Below, in pieces: positions 62,503-64,000 of a DNA stretch of 64,000 nucleotides. The stretch covers positions 1 to 64,000 of the forward strand of contig UREE01000004.1 in NCBI GenBank assembly GCA_900546825.1, in the 5' to 3' direction. Source of the DNA: an uncultured Collinsella sp. (GTDB taxonomy: Bacteria; Actinomycetota; Coriobacteriia; Coriobacteriales; Coriobacteriaceae). How positions within the stretch are numbered: position 1 is the stretch's first letter; every line of letters starts with the position of its first letter. Under the pieces are notes generated by a model that was not told where the DNA came from, did not search any database, and saw nothing but the letters and a program-made list of their open reading frames with translations. The position numbers were made by a program, and so were the translations under genes.

Positions 62503-63765
62503 ATGGCTGGCCTGAGAGACGTCGGTGTCTCGTTGAAATCAAAAACAGTGCGGTCAATCAGGCTCGCGGAACTTCTGGTTGCGCAGCTGTGCACGTATTC
62601 GATGCTGTCGGCGCTGTGCTTTGCGTATCCACTTTACTTGTTCGATCGCAGTGGATCGTCAACGTTATATGGCGTCGTCGCGGCGATAGCGTTCATACCC
62701 GGCGTACTTGCAACTTCGGCTGGCGGAATCTTGGCGGATAGGGGAAGACATCGCGAGGTCCTCGTGGCCCTCGGCATTGCTCTGATGACTGCATCACTGC
62801 TGTCTATCCCCATGAAGCGCTCGTTGCCTCTTGCGGTCGTCGTAGTAGCGATACTTTGTGTTCAATATGGTGTTCAATCGCTGCTAAAGCCAATGCTCCA
62901 AATTGAGACGGTGCGCATGGCGGGTGAAAAGAAGGTTGAGCGGGCCACTGCATTGGTTTCGCAGGTGACCATGGTGAGCAATATCTTGGGTCCTGTGGTC
63001 GGGACGGCAGTCTATGGGTGCTTTGGCATCGATGCTCTTTGCACAACCGCGTCGGTGGCGTTTGCGATTTCAGCTCTCTTGTTTGGGGTCGCACTCAAGC
63101 AAAATGCCTCATCTGAAACGATGGGAGACGGCGCGACTCGCACGACATGCCGAAACGATTTTCGGGAGTCGATTCGGTATCTGTTGCAAAATGCATCATT
63201 GGTCGCTGTGATTTTGCTTGCGGCCGTTTTGAACCTTGCGTTGGTTGGGCTAACGATTGGCGCTCCCATTATTGTTACAAAGCATCTCGGCATGCAATCG
63301 TCCTGCGTTGGGATAGTTGAGGTTGCTCTGGGCTTGGGTGGTCTTACCGGCAGTGGCTTGGTCGGCATTTGGCCGCATCGCTTTTCTTTCAATGGCATAT
63401 GTCGATATGTTGCGATGATCTGTTTTGGAGTCGCGCCGATCATTGTCGCGCTATTGTGCGGCACTGATGTATGTGCGTTCGCCGTGTTTGCAGTTGGTTC
63501 GGCATGGGTCATGGTGTGGGCAAGCATTGCGTCGGTTGAAATCATCGCGTTTGTTCAGCGGGCAGCGCCGACTGAGCTCTGCGGAAAAGTGCTTTCGGTC
63601 GTTTACATGGTCCTTTCCTGCGCAACGTCTATCGGCCAATTGACGTACGGGGCTGCATATGATCGATGGACACCAGCGATTGTATTCGCAGCCATGTTGG
63701 CGGTGCTGACGTTGACGACGGTGCTGTTTTATCGTCTGAAAAATCGCTTGCGGCGATTGTCTTGA
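62503..63765 (+). CDS. MFS transporter (probable exporter)
   Basis: This 420-residue protein has about twelve helices. The motif-A-like segment GILADRGRHREVLVALG follows helix 2, and RESIRYLLQNASLVAVILLAAVLNLALVG separates the halves. Family members with this plan export drugs or macrolides. The preceding tetR suggests inducible efflux. GGGGGTGGG precedes ATG 62503; a GTG at 62479 lies within the operator. A possible terminator is not clear before 63827. Confidence 0.88.
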   Translation: MAGLRDVGVSLKSKTVRSIRLAELLVAQLCTYSMLSALCFAYPLYLFDRSGSSTLYGVVAAIAFIPGVLATSAGGILADRGRHREVLVALGIALMTASLLSIPMKRSLPLAVVVVAILCVQYGVQSLLKPMLQIETVRMAGEKKVERATALVSQVTMVSNILGPVVGTAVYGCFGIDALCTTASVAFAISALLFGVALKQNASSETMGDGATRTTCRNDFRESIRYLLQNASLVAVILLAAVLNLALVGLTIGAPIIVTKHLGMQSSCVGIVEVALGLGGLTGSGLVGIWPHRFSFNGICRYVAMICFGVAPIIVALLCGTDVCAFAVFAVGSAWVMVWASIASVEIIAFVQRAAPTELCGKVLSVVYMVLSCATSIGQLTYGAAYDRWTPAIVFAAMLAVLTLTTVLFYRLKNRLRRLS

Positions 63766-63826
63766 CGCGCTGGGGCACCGTGAATTTGCGGAGGCGGTGG
63801 CCCGCCGCGCCGGGACGGCATTGTTT

Positions 63827-63880
63827 GGGCATGCCTCTCTTTCGTCTACAATATCGTGCAGACGAAGGAGAGGCATGCCC
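63827..63880. repeat. 21-bp inverted repeat covering the ribosome-binding site of the HAD gene
   Basis: GGGCATGCCTCTCTTTCGTCT (63827-63847) and its complement with one mismatch (63860-63880) are separated by 12 nt. The right arm contains AAGGAG and abuts the ATG. TACAAT (63847-63852) in the loop may be a -10 box. It could be an operator or an RNA hairpin that blocks translation. Confidence 0.75.
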
Positions 63881-64000
63881 ATGATCAAGATGTTCGCGAG
63901 TGACTTAGACGGAACGCTGCTTAACGCCCTGCACGAGGCAGATAGGACTATCCGCCGCGCCATTCGCGAGCTGACTGAGGCTGGCCTGCATGTGGTTCCC
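63881..64000 (+). CDS. HAD-superfamily hydrolase (Cof type), 3' end beyond the window
   Basis: Only 40 residues are present. MIKMFASDLDGTLL carries the DxDGT nucleophile motif of HAD phosphatases and the helix after it (EADRTIRRAIRELTEAGLHVV) fits the Cof/YidA group. The start could be ATG 63881 (as chosen, 10 nt from AAGGAG) or ATG 63875. The protein continues past the right edge. Confidence 0.85.
   Translation, partial: MIKMFASDLDGTLLNALHEADRTIRRAIRELTEAGLHVVP

Overview
The window looks like chromosome of a high-GC Gram-positive gut anaerobe of the Coriobacteriia, most likely Collinsella or a close relative. This is inferred from GC-rich actinobacterial coding style, fermentative metabolism (pyruvate formate-lyase, its activase, DegV), DXP isoprenoid synthesis and M18/Ntn peptide-amide hydrolases; no rRNA or tRNA gene is present to confirm it.

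Layout. 1-2.2 kb holds remnants: an in-frame Mfd-helicase/agmatine-deiminase chimera and a protein-kinase C-lobe remnant. 2.2-9.5 kb carries a GNAT acetyltransferase, DAHP synthase and a marR-ABC-ABC operon encoding a heterodimeric exporter. 9.7-16.8 kb is carbon metabolism: an SDR with a KdgT permease, then a pyruvate formate-lyase whose core and glycyl-radical domain are separate genes, DegV and PflA. 16.8-24.8 kb has a hydrolase remnant, MTA/SAH nucleosidase, EngB, and the aspartate-family genes thrB, thrC, lysC and asd, followed by ogt. 25-34 kb has a two-component system, an AIM24-like protein, a CLC channel, a GyrI-like protein and an FtsX-type ABC pair. 34-45 kb has a membrane-anchored XRE regulator, phosphofructokinase, a membrane-anchored Ntn amide hydrolase, an M18 aminopeptidase, a RelB-PIN toxin-antitoxin pair, a 2-hydroxyacid dehydrogenase, MetAP with a SEC-C zinc motif, a radical SAM protein and an alpha/beta hydrolase. 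45-51 kb has a GGDEF-REC-HD-GYP protein with an Hpt partner, then a lower-GC block (DUF2975 protein, XRE regulator, BcrA-like ABC ATPase, two permeases). 51-56 kb is a polar amino-acid ABC operon with a class I amidotransferase-type hydrolase; its ATPase is frameshifted. 56-64 kb has dxs, an HD protein with a CmpB-like membrane protein, amtB-glnK, a TetR-MFS pair and the start of a HAD phosphatase.

The strongest non-coding feature is the density of long inverted repeats between genes: about 25 elements in 64 kb, including a 43-bp dispersed repeat in six copies, three 80-bp-spaced tandem hairpins, and a class of nested palindromes. In that class the outer arms and inner stem are unique to each locus, but short motifs between them (GTCCTCGRMCATG on one side, TGCGGA on the other) are conserved. 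The two observations I rate highest are this modular palindrome family and the naturally split pyruvate formate-lyase. The Mfd-AguA fusion and the garbled transporter ATPase need read-level checking, because either could be an assembly error.
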